Source: a virus. Taken from it: 42,826 bases of DNA. Position numbers and translations under genes: made by a program. The stretch lies in IMG/VR virus record IMGVR_UViG_3300023083_000002, positions 1 through 42,826 of that record; one strand, written 5' to 3'. A model generated the notes under the pieces. The model did not search any database. It was not told the DNA's origin and saw nothing but the letters and a program-made list of their open reading frames with translations. Positions 22,484 through 28,884 of this stretch are shown here, in pieces; within the stretch, counting starts at the first letter, position 1, and the number at the start of each line of letters is the position of its first letter.

Positions 22484-23199
22484 TTTATCTTGGTTCTTTT
22501 TTGTTTTAAATAATCTAAGTATGGTTTCATTTCTTCTTTTGAAGTCCAGTCTAAAATTGTATCTTCTAACATTTGCCTATCCATATTCTCGCACATTTTA
22601 TCAATTTCAGCCTTTGCCTTATCTTCTTTTTCCTTTTCCGCTTTTTGTCTTCTAAGCTTAGCATAATACTGTTCAACTGCATTTTCAGAATTTGATGAGT
22701 TTATTTCGGATATTTCCTTTTTCTTTTGCCTCTCAAGTTCTTCATACTTTTTTTCTAAATATTCTGGAAACCATTTTGTCATTACGTTTTGACCGTCTAA
22801 CTTATAGTCTTTTCCATCGCCAATAGATCCCTGCCTAACCATTTTAAGCATTAAAACAACGTCTTCAATTGTTTCATAAGGATATTTTTCTGTAATGTCA
22901 GAAGCTAGCAATGCAGATTGTTCTATTGTGAGCTTTTTTCCTACATTGAAATTAGTATTGAATCGGTTCAAAAGATAGCATATTGCGGTTATTATTCCAA
23001 AGTCTCCAATATGTCTTTCTAATTTTGATAATTTACTACCTTCAATTGATTTTTGAATTGAAAGGTTTTTTTCAAGTACAATAAGTTTTGATTCATTGCG
23101 TTCTACCAAGCAACTTAGCAACTGCACTGTAAGATTGTTCTGCAAGTTCATCAGTTGTTGGGGTTGTATTTCCACTTTTATAATTTCCTGATTTTCCAT
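22480..23199 (-). CDS. Replication-region protein (DUF6633-like, tentative)
   Basis: A 239-residue protein. ATG 23199 overlaps the preceding gene by 107 nt at most; a later in-frame ATG near 23151 would shorten this. The core LTIEQSALLASDITEKYPYE, TIEDVVLMLKMVRQGSIGDG, YKLDGQNVMTKWFPEYLEKK resembles a Bacteroidota phage/plasmid family next to replication initiators. The C-terminal ~90 residues are a long charged coiled coil (KLRRQKAEKEKEDKAKAEID). A helicase-loader or replication-organiser role is possible from position. Confidence 0.6.
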   Translation of the reverse strand: MENQEIIKVEIQPQQLMNLQNNLTVQLLSCLVERNESKLIVLEKNLSIQKSIEGSKLSKLERHIGDFGIITAICYLLNRFNTNFNVGKKLTIEQSALLASDITEKYPYETIEDVVLMLKMVRQGSIGDGKDYKLDGQNVMTKWFPEYLEKKYEELERQKKKEISEINSSNSENAVEQYYAKLRRQKAEKEKEDKAKAEIDKMCENMDRQMLEDTILDWTSKEEMKPYLDYLKQKRTKIK

Positions 23200-23887
23200 T
23201 TTCTTGTGATTTTAATAATAATTGCTGAAATTTTTCTCTCAATTTGCTGGTTGATAAAATATTTGATTTCCAAAATTCCCCCTCAACACTTCCTAAATAT
23301 TTGTAAACCAAAGTCAATTGTTCTTTTGTAACTCCATCACTACACATCATTAAGCGAATTGGCGTAACATAATTTTTATAAGTGGCTTTTTCTTGATTGG
23401 ACGCTGGTGCGTTTTTTTCTTTTAGGTTTTTAATGAAAAGCTTTTGATAAGCCAATGCAATTTCAAAATATTGAATCTCATTAATTTCTAAGTCTGAAAT
23501 TTTAATTTCAGATAAAAGAATTTTTTTTGTTTCTTTTAGTTTTACTTCCTCTTTAACTTTTACTTTTACTTCCCCTTGTAGTTTTACTTCCTCTTCTACT
23601 TGTTCTGTAGGGGGTGTTTTTACCCCTACAGAAGGGGGTTCAATAGGGTGTAATATTAGACCTGTTTTATCTTCATATCCTTTTACTTGACTGTCTATTG
23701 AATTAGTTTGAGAGATATAAGCGAATTTAGCCATTCCTTTTAAGCTTGTTGGCCTAATGCCTAAAAATTGTCTGTCTAATAATGCATCCATAAATGCAAC
23801 TTTATCAGAATCGTTTTCTAGTTCATTATAAACATCAAAATAAGATCTAAAGAAATTAAAACCTTTTCTTTTGGTAGGCTTATACAT
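23093..23887 (-). CDS. DUF6291-type replication-associated protein
   Basis: 264 residues from ATG 23887 (a TTG two codons upstream is less likely). The N-terminal SYFDVYNELENDSDKVAFMD, ALLDRQFLGIRPTSLKGMAK resembles the DUF6291 domain found at the N-terminus of phage replication initiators. The middle is a Lys/Val/Glu-rich linker. The C-terminal helical region RLMMCSDGVTKEQLTLVYKY, GEFWKSNILSTSKLREKFQQ, LLLKSQ resembles the DNA-binding tail of DnaD/O-like initiators. It likely acts in origin recognition or primosome loading. It overlaps the gene before it by 8 nt. Confidence 0.65.
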   Translation of the reverse strand: MYKPTKRKGFNFFRSYFDVYNELENDSDKVAFMDALLDRQFLGIRPTSLKGMAKFAYISQTNSIDSQVKGYEDKTGLILHPIEPPSVGVKTPPTEQVEEEVKLQGEVKVKVKEEVKLKETKKILLSEIKISDLEINEIQYFEIALAYQKLFIKNLKEKNAPASNQEKATYKNYVTPIRLMMCSDGVTKEQLTLVYKYLGSVEGEFWKSNILSTSKLREKFQQLLLKSQENGKSGNYKSGNTTPTTDELAEQSYSAVAKLLGRTQ

Positions 23888-24107
23888 TATCAACCTCGCT
23901 TTCTGTTATTTTATTTATTTCCGTACGAAGTGTTTTAGCGAACTTGATTGCTGTAGATTTATCAAGCCAAATAGCAAATTCATCATCTCCGCTAATTCCG
24001 AAAATAGTAATAACATTTCCTAATTCAGTATCAGAATCAATAACTTCTGTCTGTATTGAATCTCCTTCAGAAACACAATCTAAAAATTTTAATTCAAATT
24101 TAGCCAT
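23880..24107 (-). CDS. Small hypothetical protein after leader copy B, 75 residues
   Basis: ATG 24107 (MAKFELKFLDCVSEG) is chosen over an upstream in-frame start that would run through the leader. It is acidic: QTEVIDSDTELGNVITIFGI, FAIWLDKSTAIKFAKTLRTE. The 'iwLdk..aikfaktLr.ei' end is common in small phage proteins of unknown function. It is the first gene of the replication operon driven by the promoter at 24250-24280. Confidence 0.6.
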   Translation of the reverse strand: MAKFELKFLDCVSEGDSIQTEVIDSDTELGNVITIFGISGDDEFAIWLDKSTAIKFAKTLRTEINKITESEVDNV

Positions 24108-24160
24108 AATAAATAAAGGTTTTAAGTTCCAATAAACTATTAAGTTGATAAAAAAACAAA

Positions 24161-24238
24161 ACTCCAATAAATCCCCGCTCATCACTTCGGTTCATTATTG
24201 GAGTTGTTTAAGACTGACGTTGGTATAATGTGATGAGC
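24161..24238 (-). ncRNA. Pseudoknot-type leader RNA, copy B (upstream of replication operon)
   Basis: The clearest copy. In minus-strand RNA: S1 GCUCAUCAC (24238-24230), S2 ACUCCAAUAA (24204-24195), S1' GUGAUGAGC (24185-24177), S2' UUAUUGGAGU (24170-24161), then UUUGUUUUUU. Both stems are perfect (9 and 10 bp) and interleave in H-type order. The S1 strand begins 11 nt after the -7 box of a canonical promoter, so the structure is at the 5' end of the transcript, about 50 nt before the first ATG. Confidence 0.72.
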
Positions 24239-24249
24239 CAACTACATAA

Positions 24250-24280
24250 CAAAAATACGATAATATTTTAAACACACAAA
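24250..24280 (-). promoter_or_regulatory. Canonical Bacteroidota promoter of the replication operon
   Basis: TTTG (24280-24277), a 19-nt spacer, TATTTTTG (24257-24250) on the minus strand. It fits the TTTG-N19-TAnnTTTG consensus exactly, starts directly after the HTH gene stop, and would start RNA near 24242. Confidence 0.75.
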
Positions 24281-24281
24281 A

Positions 24282-24641
24282 TTAATCAATCAATATTGTG
24301 TTTATTTTGCTTTCAACGGTAACAGTCTGGAAGTTGTCAAATTCTTTTGTAACCTCATAAACTATTCTTTCGCTCATAGACAATAATTTTGCAATATCTT
24401 TTTTAGCAAAACCTTTTTTATAAATTTCAATAATGTTTATATTTCGGGAACTTGTTCTATAGTTCCTAGGAATATTCATTATTATTTTTTCGACCTGAAC
24501 ACGTGTGTAATATTTAGAAGCATCTTTACCTAAAACTTTACCTTTTATTTTTAACTTAAATACACGTTTTGTTAAAATGCTTTTTTTAATTCCGTACTTT
24601 TCAGATATTGAATCTAATGTGTGTTTATGTCTTGAAGCCAT
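24282..24641 (-). CDS. Double helix-turn-helix DNA-binding protein
   Basis: A 119-residue basic protein with two HTH-like segments: HTLDSISEKYGIKKSILTKR near the N-terminus, and NIIEIYKKGFAKKDIAKLLS, MSERIVYEVTKEF near residues 70-105. A 'DASKYYTRVQVEKIIMN' linker between them resembles the wing of MerR-like phage regulators. It lies between a 26-bp perfect palindrome just upstream of its ATG and the replication-operon promoter just after its stop, so it is a good candidate for an early-to-middle regulator. Confidence 0.68.
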   Translation of the reverse strand: MASRHKHTLDSISEKYGIKKSILTKRVFKLKIKGKVLGKDASKYYTRVQVEKIIMNIPRNYRTSSRNINIIEIYKKGFAKKDIAKLLSMSERIVYEVTKEFDNFQTVTVESKINTILID

Positions 24642-24655
24642 AATTTTGGTTATTT

Positions 24656-24681
24656 TAATTCCCTCGAATTCGAGGGAATTA
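24656..24681. promoter_or_regulatory. 26-bp perfect palindrome, candidate operator
   Basis: TAATTCCCTCGAATTCGAGGGAATTA is arranged as two perfect 13-bp arms (24656-24668 and 24669-24681) meeting without a loop at GAATTC. It ends 15 nt before the ATG of the HTH gene and 11 nt after the stop of the SSB-like gene. No U-tract follows on either strand, which argues against a simple terminator. An operator for the HTH protein is the likeliest reading. Confidence 0.55.
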
Positions 24682-24691
24682 GTTTTAATTA

Positions 24692-25054
24692 CTAAAACGG
24701 AAGATCATCGTGTTCTTCTTCTTTGAAATTTTCAGCAGGCTCAAAAGGTTTTGAAGCTGTATTTACCGGTTCTTTTTGATTCGATAGCGATTCAATTCTC
24801 CATCCCTGTATTTGATTAAAGTATTTTATTTCTCCCTGCGGATTTGTCCACTCACGGCCACGCAGATTAATAGAAACTTTTACTTCTTGACCAACTGAAT
24901 AATTATTAAGTAAATCGCATTTATCCTGCGAAAATTCAATTAAGATATGTTGCGGATATTGTTCGTCAGTTGTTACTACCAATTCTCTTTTCTTAAATGC
25001 AGAAGTTACTTGCTGTTCTGCATTTATAACTTTTACTTTTCCTGATACTTCCAT
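24692..25054 (-). CDS. Single-stranded DNA-binding-like protein (DUF3127)
   Basis: A 120-residue protein. VSGKVKVINAEQQVTSAFKK, RELVVTTDEQYPQHILIEFS, SVGQEVKVSINLRGREWTNP and YFNQIQGWRIE give the OB-fold pattern of DUF3127, common in Bacteroidota genomes and phages. The acidic C-terminal tail ends HDDLPF, close to the D-D-I/L-P-F tip by which SSBs recruit partner proteins. It very likely coats ssDNA in phage replication and recombination, together with the ERF protein encoded nearby. Confidence 0.82.
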   Translation of the reverse strand: MEVSGKVKVINAEQQVTSAFKKRELVVTTDEQYPQHILIEFSQDKCDLLNNYSVGQEVKVSINLRGREWTNPQGEIKYFNQIQGWRIESLSNQKEPVNTASKPFEPAENFKEEEHDDLPF

Positions 25055-25075
25055 TTTATATTTATTTAATTTTGG

Positions 25076-25336
25076 TTACTCAATATGGTTAATTGCGTTC
25101 TGAACTTCTGACGAGCTTAAGTTTGCGTTTACAGCATCTTCGATAAGCTTGTTTTTCTTCGATGTAAGCGATTCATTTAGAACTCTGCGAAGATTGTTTA
25201 GCACTTGGACTTTTTCGAGGTCTGTCAATTTATATTCTGTTTCTGAATTCAATACAGCGAAAAGCTCTAAAGTTCTTCGGTTTACTTTCTGTTCCGATGT
25301 TGGTTTAGGAAAGAAATAGTTTAGTAGTTTTTTCAT
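25076..25336 (-). CDS. Small hypothetical protein, 86 residues
   Basis: ATG 25336 makes an ATGA overlap with the upstream stop and is preferred to a start 18 codons upstream. A hydrophobic/basic start (KKLLNYFFPKPTSEQK) is followed by helices (LTDLEKVQVLNNLRRVLNES, LIEDAVNANLSSSEVQNAIN). No membrane segment and no recognised family. Confidence 0.55.
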   Translation of the reverse strand: MKKLLNYFFPKPTSEQKVNRRTLELFAVLNSETEYKLTDLEKVQVLNNLRRVLNESLTSKKNKLIEDAVNANLSSSEVQNAINHIE

Positions 25337-25548
25337 TTTTCTTCGATTATTTTTACTGGATTTAAAAATATGTGTTCTAATCCTGTACATTTTTCAGTCA
25401 TGTAAGATGTAGAAAAAGTCAACTGTACTCCTTCACTAAATTTAACATTTACGTGTTGTTCCCCTATTTGCATGGGTTTACCAATTCCTAAAAACGGATG
25501 ATATAATTTGGTAGATAACGATATTCTTTTTAGTTCTTCTATAGTCAT
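25333..25548 (-). CDS. Small beta-rich hypothetical protein, 71 residues
   Basis: STKLYHPFLGIGKPMQIGEQ, HVNVKFSEGVQLTFSTSYMT suggest a small SH3-like barrel. It overlaps both neighbours by 4 nt (ATGA). No family was recognised. Confidence 0.55.
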   Translation of the reverse strand: MTIEELKRISLSTKLYHPFLGIGKPMQIGEQHVNVKFSEGVQLTFSTSYMTEKCTGLEHIFLNPVKIIEEK

Positions 25549-25907
25549 AATTCAAGTTTTAAAGTTTTTTCCTGTGTTCTGTTTGACTGCTGTTTTAGCT
25601 GATAATTTTTGCTCAACCAAACTTTTTGAGGTCGGCCGTGGCAAATTGGATTAGTACTTTTTCTAAATCCGTTAGCGGTAATCAATTGTAATTTTTTAAG
25701 TTCTAAAATTACAGAACCCCATATCCTGCATTCGCCTGGAGGTTCATTTCCTAATGAGTAAAAAGCATTTTTAAGTTCTTCGCTTGTAAATGGTTTCATC
25801 TGAATTTTAACCCATTCAATTGCGAATCCTAGAGCTTTTATGTGATAATTAATATTACCACGCTTAACGCTTTCAATTGCTTCTTCTTTTGTTTGTATAT
25901 TTTTCAT
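25545..25907 (-). CDS. Winged-helix-like protein, 120 residues
   Basis: FTSEELKNAFYSLGNEPPGE, CRIWGSVILELKKLQLITAN, GFRKSTNPICHGRPQKVWLS: the pattern 'EPPGE-R-WGSV-L-L-LI-GF----HGRP-VW-S' is typical of small winged-helix proteins in phage recombination/replication clusters. It would bind DNA. It overlaps both neighbours by 4 nt, in a cluster with NinB-, ERF- and SSB-like genes. Confidence 0.65.
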   Translation of the reverse strand: MKNIQTKEEAIESVKRGNINYHIKALGFAIEWVKIQMKPFTSEELKNAFYSLGNEPPGECRIWGSVILELKKLQLITANGFRKSTNPICHGRPQKVWLSKNYQLKQQSNRTQEKTLKLEL

Positions 25908-26347
25908 TCGTTGAAATTTAATGTTGTTTCAGTATTCGGATCTGGAATTATAACATTTAAAAATTCTGCACTCCATCTTTGTATTTCTAAAATGTACTCC
26001 ATAAATTCAGTAGTTGACATTTCGGAACTGATTATTTTTTCAGAAATAACTTCTCCCGATTCTATATTTATCAATTCTTTTTCCGGAGCAAACATTTTTA
26101 AAAGTATGTTGTAATGTATGTTTTCCATTGTCCTATATTCGCCAGTAGCTTCTTTTAAGCCGTTTTGAACTAAAGGCAGACAAACACCCCAGTAAAATTT
26201 ATTTTGCTGATTAGAACGGTTCTTTTTGATTCGCTCAATTGTAAATAAGCAATCCTTTCCTTCAAATCCTGAAACTGCATCAACAATCTGATTTATGTTT
26301 CTTTTGAATTTTCCATTAAGTACTGATGTTATTATCTGTATTTTCAT
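25904..26347 (-). CDS. NinB/Orf-like recombination protein (tentative)
   Basis: A 147-residue protein: CLFTIERIKKNRSNQQNKFY, WGVCLPLVQNGLKEATGEYR, TTEFMEYILEIQRWSAEFLN. The 'K-RS--QNK-YW----P' block is the mark of lambda NinB (Orf)-type proteins, which bind ssDNA and help recombination mediators. The rest is divergent. Its neighbours (ERF, SSB-like, winged helix) support a recombination role. Confidence 0.6.
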   Translation of the reverse strand: MKIQIITSVLNGKFKRNINQIVDAVSGFEGKDCLFTIERIKKNRSNQQNKFYWGVCLPLVQNGLKEATGEYRTMENIHYNILLKMFAPEKELINIESGEVISEKIISSEMSTTEFMEYILEIQRWSAEFLNVIIPDPNTETTLNFNE

Positions 26348-26588
26348 TTTTAAAGGCTTCTTTACGTCTTAATTCCCGCAATTGATACTCACGTTCTTCT
26401 AAAAGTTTTTTAGCCTTTTTAGACTTCGAATATAAGTCAGAAAACATTTCATCCTGCATATTTATTGACCAATCATTTGTTTCTCTCGTTATGTTTTTAG
26501 CACTAAAAAAACGCTCTTTTATTTCAGAAGGAATTTTATCATATTCATCTTCTGACATTTTTATAAAAACTTCTTTTGAAACTCCCAT
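26316..26588 (-). CDS. Small charged hypothetical protein, 90 residues
   Basis: KMSEDEYDKIPSEIKERFFS, AKNITRETNDWSINMQDEMF, then a helical KKAKKLLEEREYQLRELRRK. The 'm-e-eYd-ip---r--F' opening is common in small phage proteins of recombination clusters. It overlaps the next gene by 32 nt. No function was recognised. Confidence 0.55.
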   Translation of the reverse strand: MGVSKEVFIKMSEDEYDKIPSEIKERFFSAKNITRETNDWSINMQDEMFSDLYSKSKKAKKLLEEREYQLRELRRKEAFKNENTDNNIST

Positions 26589-26592
26589 AATA

Positions 26593-27135
26593 TTATTGAT
26601 TTAGTAATGATAATTGATTTTCTAATTCTAAAATTTGTTCAGTTGTGGCAATAAGCCTTTTTTCGGTAATTGCTTTCAAAGTTGCAGAAATGCCTTTTTC
26701 GTCTGCTCCGAGTGCTTTATTAAAGTTTTCCAGTGTAAGTGTAGGTATTTCTTTTTTTGGCTGTTGAATAGCCTTGTTCCCGTCATCATCTTCTGCGCCA
26801 ACTCCGCAAATAGATTGCAACCCGTAACGTCTTGCATAAGTTATTCCGCTACCTTGTGCCTGCGCATCGTTGGGTTTTGAAAATAATATTTCTGTAAATC
26901 CTTCTAGCTTTTCTCCGCTTTCGTGAAGCAAAACAGTATTAACAAAGCTTTTCCCTTCAATAAAAACAGTTGGCTGAAGTATTGCTATTCCGTTATTGTG
27001 TAAAGCTTCTAAAACAGCTTCTAAAACGCTATTTAAGTCAGCGTATCGTGATTTGAAGAAAGGGTTTGAATTACCTTTCTTTGGAGTTCTCATTTCTGAT
27101 TGTGCTTTTATAAATGCTTTTGCTATTTCTGACAT
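26593..27135 (-). CDS. ERF-family single-strand annealing protein
   Basis: A 180-residue protein of the ERF family (as P22 Erf): IAKAFIKAQSEMRTPKKGNS, NPFFKSRYADLNSVLEAVLE, ALHNNGIAILQP, SGITYARRYGLQSICGVGAE, DDDGNKA. The KS-YADL and YARRY-L---G---EDDDGN blocks are diagnostic. It forms rings on ssDNA and anneals complementary strands. The shorter C-terminal part (residues ~130-180) is a linker with helices. Confidence 0.92.
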   Translation of the reverse strand: MSEIAKAFIKAQSEMRTPKKGNSNPFFKSRYADLNSVLEAVLEALHNNGIAILQPTVFIEGKSFVNTVLLHESGEKLEGFTEILFSKPNDAQAQGSGITYARRYGLQSICGVGAEDDDGNKAIQQPKKEIPTLTLENFNKALGADEKGISATLKAITEKRLIATTEQILELENQLSLLNQ

Positions 27136-27137
27136 AA

Positions 27138-27401
27138 CTATATTTTATTTAATTTATGGTTAAAAAGTTCTCTTAATCTGATGTATTCCGATGTATCTTC
27201 AAATCCTTTAGGACAAGATAAGTAAATGTTATTTTCGTGATAAACCCTCTGCATATTTGCATTTATCTGCTTCAGTTCCTTAATTGACATCCTTAAGTCT
27301 TGGATTTCTTTTTGATCGTCGGTAAGTTCGATTACTTCGATTTCGTTTGCCGGATGATTAGGGTTTTCTACCCCTAATTCTGAATTGTCGTAGTTTGTCA
27401 T
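27138..27401 (-). CDS. Small coiled-coil protein, 87 residues
   Basis: An acidic N-terminal half (EVIELTDDQKEIQDLRMSIK) continues into a coiled coil (ELKQINANMQRVYHENNIYL), then FEDTSEYIRLRELFNHKLNK. It lies 2 nt before the ERF gene and overlaps the upstream stop by 4 nt. No family was recognised. Confidence 0.55.
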   Translation of the reverse strand: MTNYDNSELGVENPNHPANEIEVIELTDDQKEIQDLRMSIKELKQINANMQRVYHENNIYLSCPKGFEDTSEYIRLRELFNHKLNKI

Positions 27402-27601
27402 GATTTTTTTATTGAAATTTCAATATCGTTTAATTTTATATCAGTTCTAGTAACTTCATGAATTCCATCGTCTTTCCAATAAAATCCATTATCATAAATG
27501 CTTATTTTCTGTTTTTTAAATTCAGGGTGAAGTACTTCGTCGTTGATGAACTTTTCGGAAATACTTAAATTGTGCTTTGTTGTTATTTCGTGTAGGCTCA
27601 T
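27398..27601 (-). CDS. Small hypothetical protein, 67 residues
   Basis: ATG 27601 follows the upstream stop by one base and is preferred to ATG 27619, which would overlap it. MSLHEITTKHNLSISEKFIN, HPEFKKQKISIYDNGFYWKD: short alpha/beta protein. No family was recognised. Confidence 0.5.
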   Translation of the reverse strand: MSLHEITTKHNLSISEKFINDEVLHPEFKKQKISIYDNGFYWKDDGIHEVTRTDIKLNDIEISIKKS

Positions 27602-27602
27602 T

Positions 27603-27833
27603 TTATGTGATTTTAACATTTACTAAATCTACCTTCATTCCGTATTCGTAACCGGATACAGTTACTGAATCATAACCCAGTTTTTTAGCGTATTTGGAAA
27701 TCTTTCTTAATCCGTTTGGACTGTTGTACTCTTTGCTGAAATTTCCCTGCTGTATTTTAGCCTTTTCGCAAAATGCTTTTTGGGTTTTAAACTCTTTATC
27801 TACCCAATTTTGAAATGTTGTTTTTTGTGACAT
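27603..27833 (-). CDS. Small HTH-like protein, 76 residues
   Basis: ATG 27833 is chosen; ATG 27896 is in frame but lies inside the coding end of the upstream gene. TTFQNWVDKEFKTQKAFCEK, AKIQQGNFSKEYNSPNGLRK, ISKYAKKLGYDSVTVSGYEY reads as a helix-turn-helix of the kind 'kTqkaFceKa-i-qgnfSk'. It is probably a DNA-binding early regulator. Confidence 0.55.
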   Translation of the reverse strand: MSQKTTFQNWVDKEFKTQKAFCEKAKIQQGNFSKEYNSPNGLRKISKYAKKLGYDSVTVSGYEYGMKVDLVNVKIT

Positions 27834-27849
27834 ATAAAATTTATTAAAA

Positions 27850-28143
27850 TTAATCCCCGTTATAAACCCCAATACCGTAATAGTGTCTTGCTCCATCGTT
27901 ATTTATATTTCCAGTAAACAAGTAGCATGGTTTTATTTGTTTTATTTTTTTAATCAATAGAATCTGAAGTGATTCTATAGCCTTAACTTCTTGATATCTG
28001 AAAGCTTGTGCATTCAATAAATCAATATCATTTTGCATTTTCTCTACCTTTCTTTCTGCCCAGGAAATTACTAAAGCAGAGCTTAAAGTGATTCCCATTT
28101 CTTTTACTAATATCCAAGCTGATTTAAAAACTAATGATTTCAT
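27850..28143 (-). CDS. First early protein, 97 residues
   Basis: ATG 28143 is chosen because the -7 box of a canonical promoter lies 22 nt upstream; a longer in-frame start would cover that promoter. MKSLVFKSAWILVKEMGITL, SSALVISWAERKVEKMQNDI: a helical N-terminus of a form common in Bacteroidota ('F--AW---K------S-AL--sWa'), then a coiled coil and an aromatic C-terminus ending YNGD. As the first gene after the early promoter it may be a host-takeover factor. The function is unknown. Confidence 0.6.
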   Translation of the reverse strand: MKSLVFKSAWILVKEMGITLSSALVISWAERKVEKMQNDIDLLNAQAFRYQEVKAIESLQILLIKKIKQIKPCYLFTGNINNDGARHYYGIGVYNGD

Positions 28144-28164
28144 AATTGTTTCATTTTGATATAG

Positions 28165-28195
28165 CAAATATATGTACTTATTACATATATACAAA
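28165..28195 (-). promoter_or_regulatory. Canonical early promoter
   Basis: TTTG (28195-28192), a 19-nt spacer and TATATTTG (28172-28165) on the minus strand, an exact fit to the Bacteroidota TTTG-N19-TAnnTTTG promoter. It sits directly after a terminator and about 20 nt before the first early ATG. No intervening operator-like repeat was seen. Confidence 0.8.
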
Positions 28196-28230
28196 TATAA
28201 TAATGTTAAAGTTTTCAAATAAAGCAAACA

Positions 28231-28262
28231 AAAAACCCTAACACTTGTAAATGCTAGGGTTT
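28231..28262 (-). terminator. Terminator of the lysis operon
   Basis: On the minus strand AAACCCTAGCATTT pairs with an almost complementary AAGTGTTAGGGTTT (two mismatches), followed by TTT. It ends the spanin transcript before the early promoter. Confidence 0.75.
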
Positions 28263-28290
28263 AAGGTTAAGATATTTTTGAATTGCTATC

Positions 28291-28770
28291 TTATTTTGAT
28301 AAGTTTTTCGCTATTTCTGATATAGCTATGCTATTTTTGTTGATGGTTTTGTACATTAAAAATAAAGCGATTCCTACTAAAATAGTTATCATTCCGAAAC
28401 CGTATAAAATCCAGGTCGTGTTCACTTCTTCTTTTTTTACCGAATCCTTTTCTTTGATGAATTCTTTTAGTTCTCGGTTTTCCTTTTTAAATTCCTCTAT
28501 AACCGATGCAAAACAGTCTATTGATGTTATCTGACCTTGGGTATTGTAAACGGTCTTTAAAGTAGTTCCCTGTCTGTTTGTGGTGTATATCGTAGTGTCT
28601 TTATAAGTTATTTTAGGAACTAGATAAGTTACGGTATCTCCTTTACGGAAAATCTTTGTTTCTATCTGCTCTTTAAAGTCAGTATCTGTTTTTGACTTTG
28701 AAGCCTGTTTGTAGATGTCGCAGGATTGAAACATTAAAGCTATTAGGAATATTTTAAATTTTGATTTCAT
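28291..28770 (-). CDS. Unimolecular spanin-like lipoprotein
   Basis: A 159-residue protein with both anchors of a u-spanin. The N-terminal signal KFKIFLIALMFQSC has the lipobox cysteine at residue 17. A beta-rich then coiled-coil periplasmic region follows (ASVIEEFKKENRELKEFIKE, KDSVKKEE), then one transmembrane helix at residues ~119-140 (WILYGFGMITILVGIALFLM) and a short cytoplasmic tail. Such proteins join outer and inner membranes in the last step of Gram-negative lysis. It ends the lysis block, and its ATG overlaps the upstream 35-residue gene. Confidence 0.75.
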   Translation of the reverse strand: MKSKFKIFLIALMFQSCDIYKQASKSKTDTDFKEQIETKIFRKGDTVTYLVPKITYKDTTIYTTNRQGTTLKTVYNTQGQITSIDCFASVIEEFKKENRELKEFIKEKDSVKKEEVNTTWILYGFGMITILVGIALFLMYKTINKNSIAISEIAKNLSK

Positions 28771-28874
28771 GAGTGAAAATTTCTATAGTAAGCTACCTTG
28801 AATAACTTAACATCGTGTTTGTGTATTTCCGGAAGTCCTATAATATTTACTCCAATATTAAAATACAAAGTCAT
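28767..28874 (-). CDS. 35-residue small protein upstream of the spanin gene
   Basis: ATG 28874 opens 35 codons starting MTLYFNIGVNIIGLPEIHK and ends in an ATGA overlap with the spanin start. It fills the 114-nt gap after the 104-residue gene. It may serve mainly for translational coupling. Confidence 0.4.
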   Translation of the reverse strand: MTLYFNIGVNIIGLPEIHKHDVKLFKVAYYRNFHS

Positions 28875-28884
28875 AAATATTCTT

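Noticed and set aside
28144-28227. Longer start for the first early protein
   Set aside because: It would place a canonical promoter (28165-28195) inside the coding region; ATG 28143 fits the promoter.
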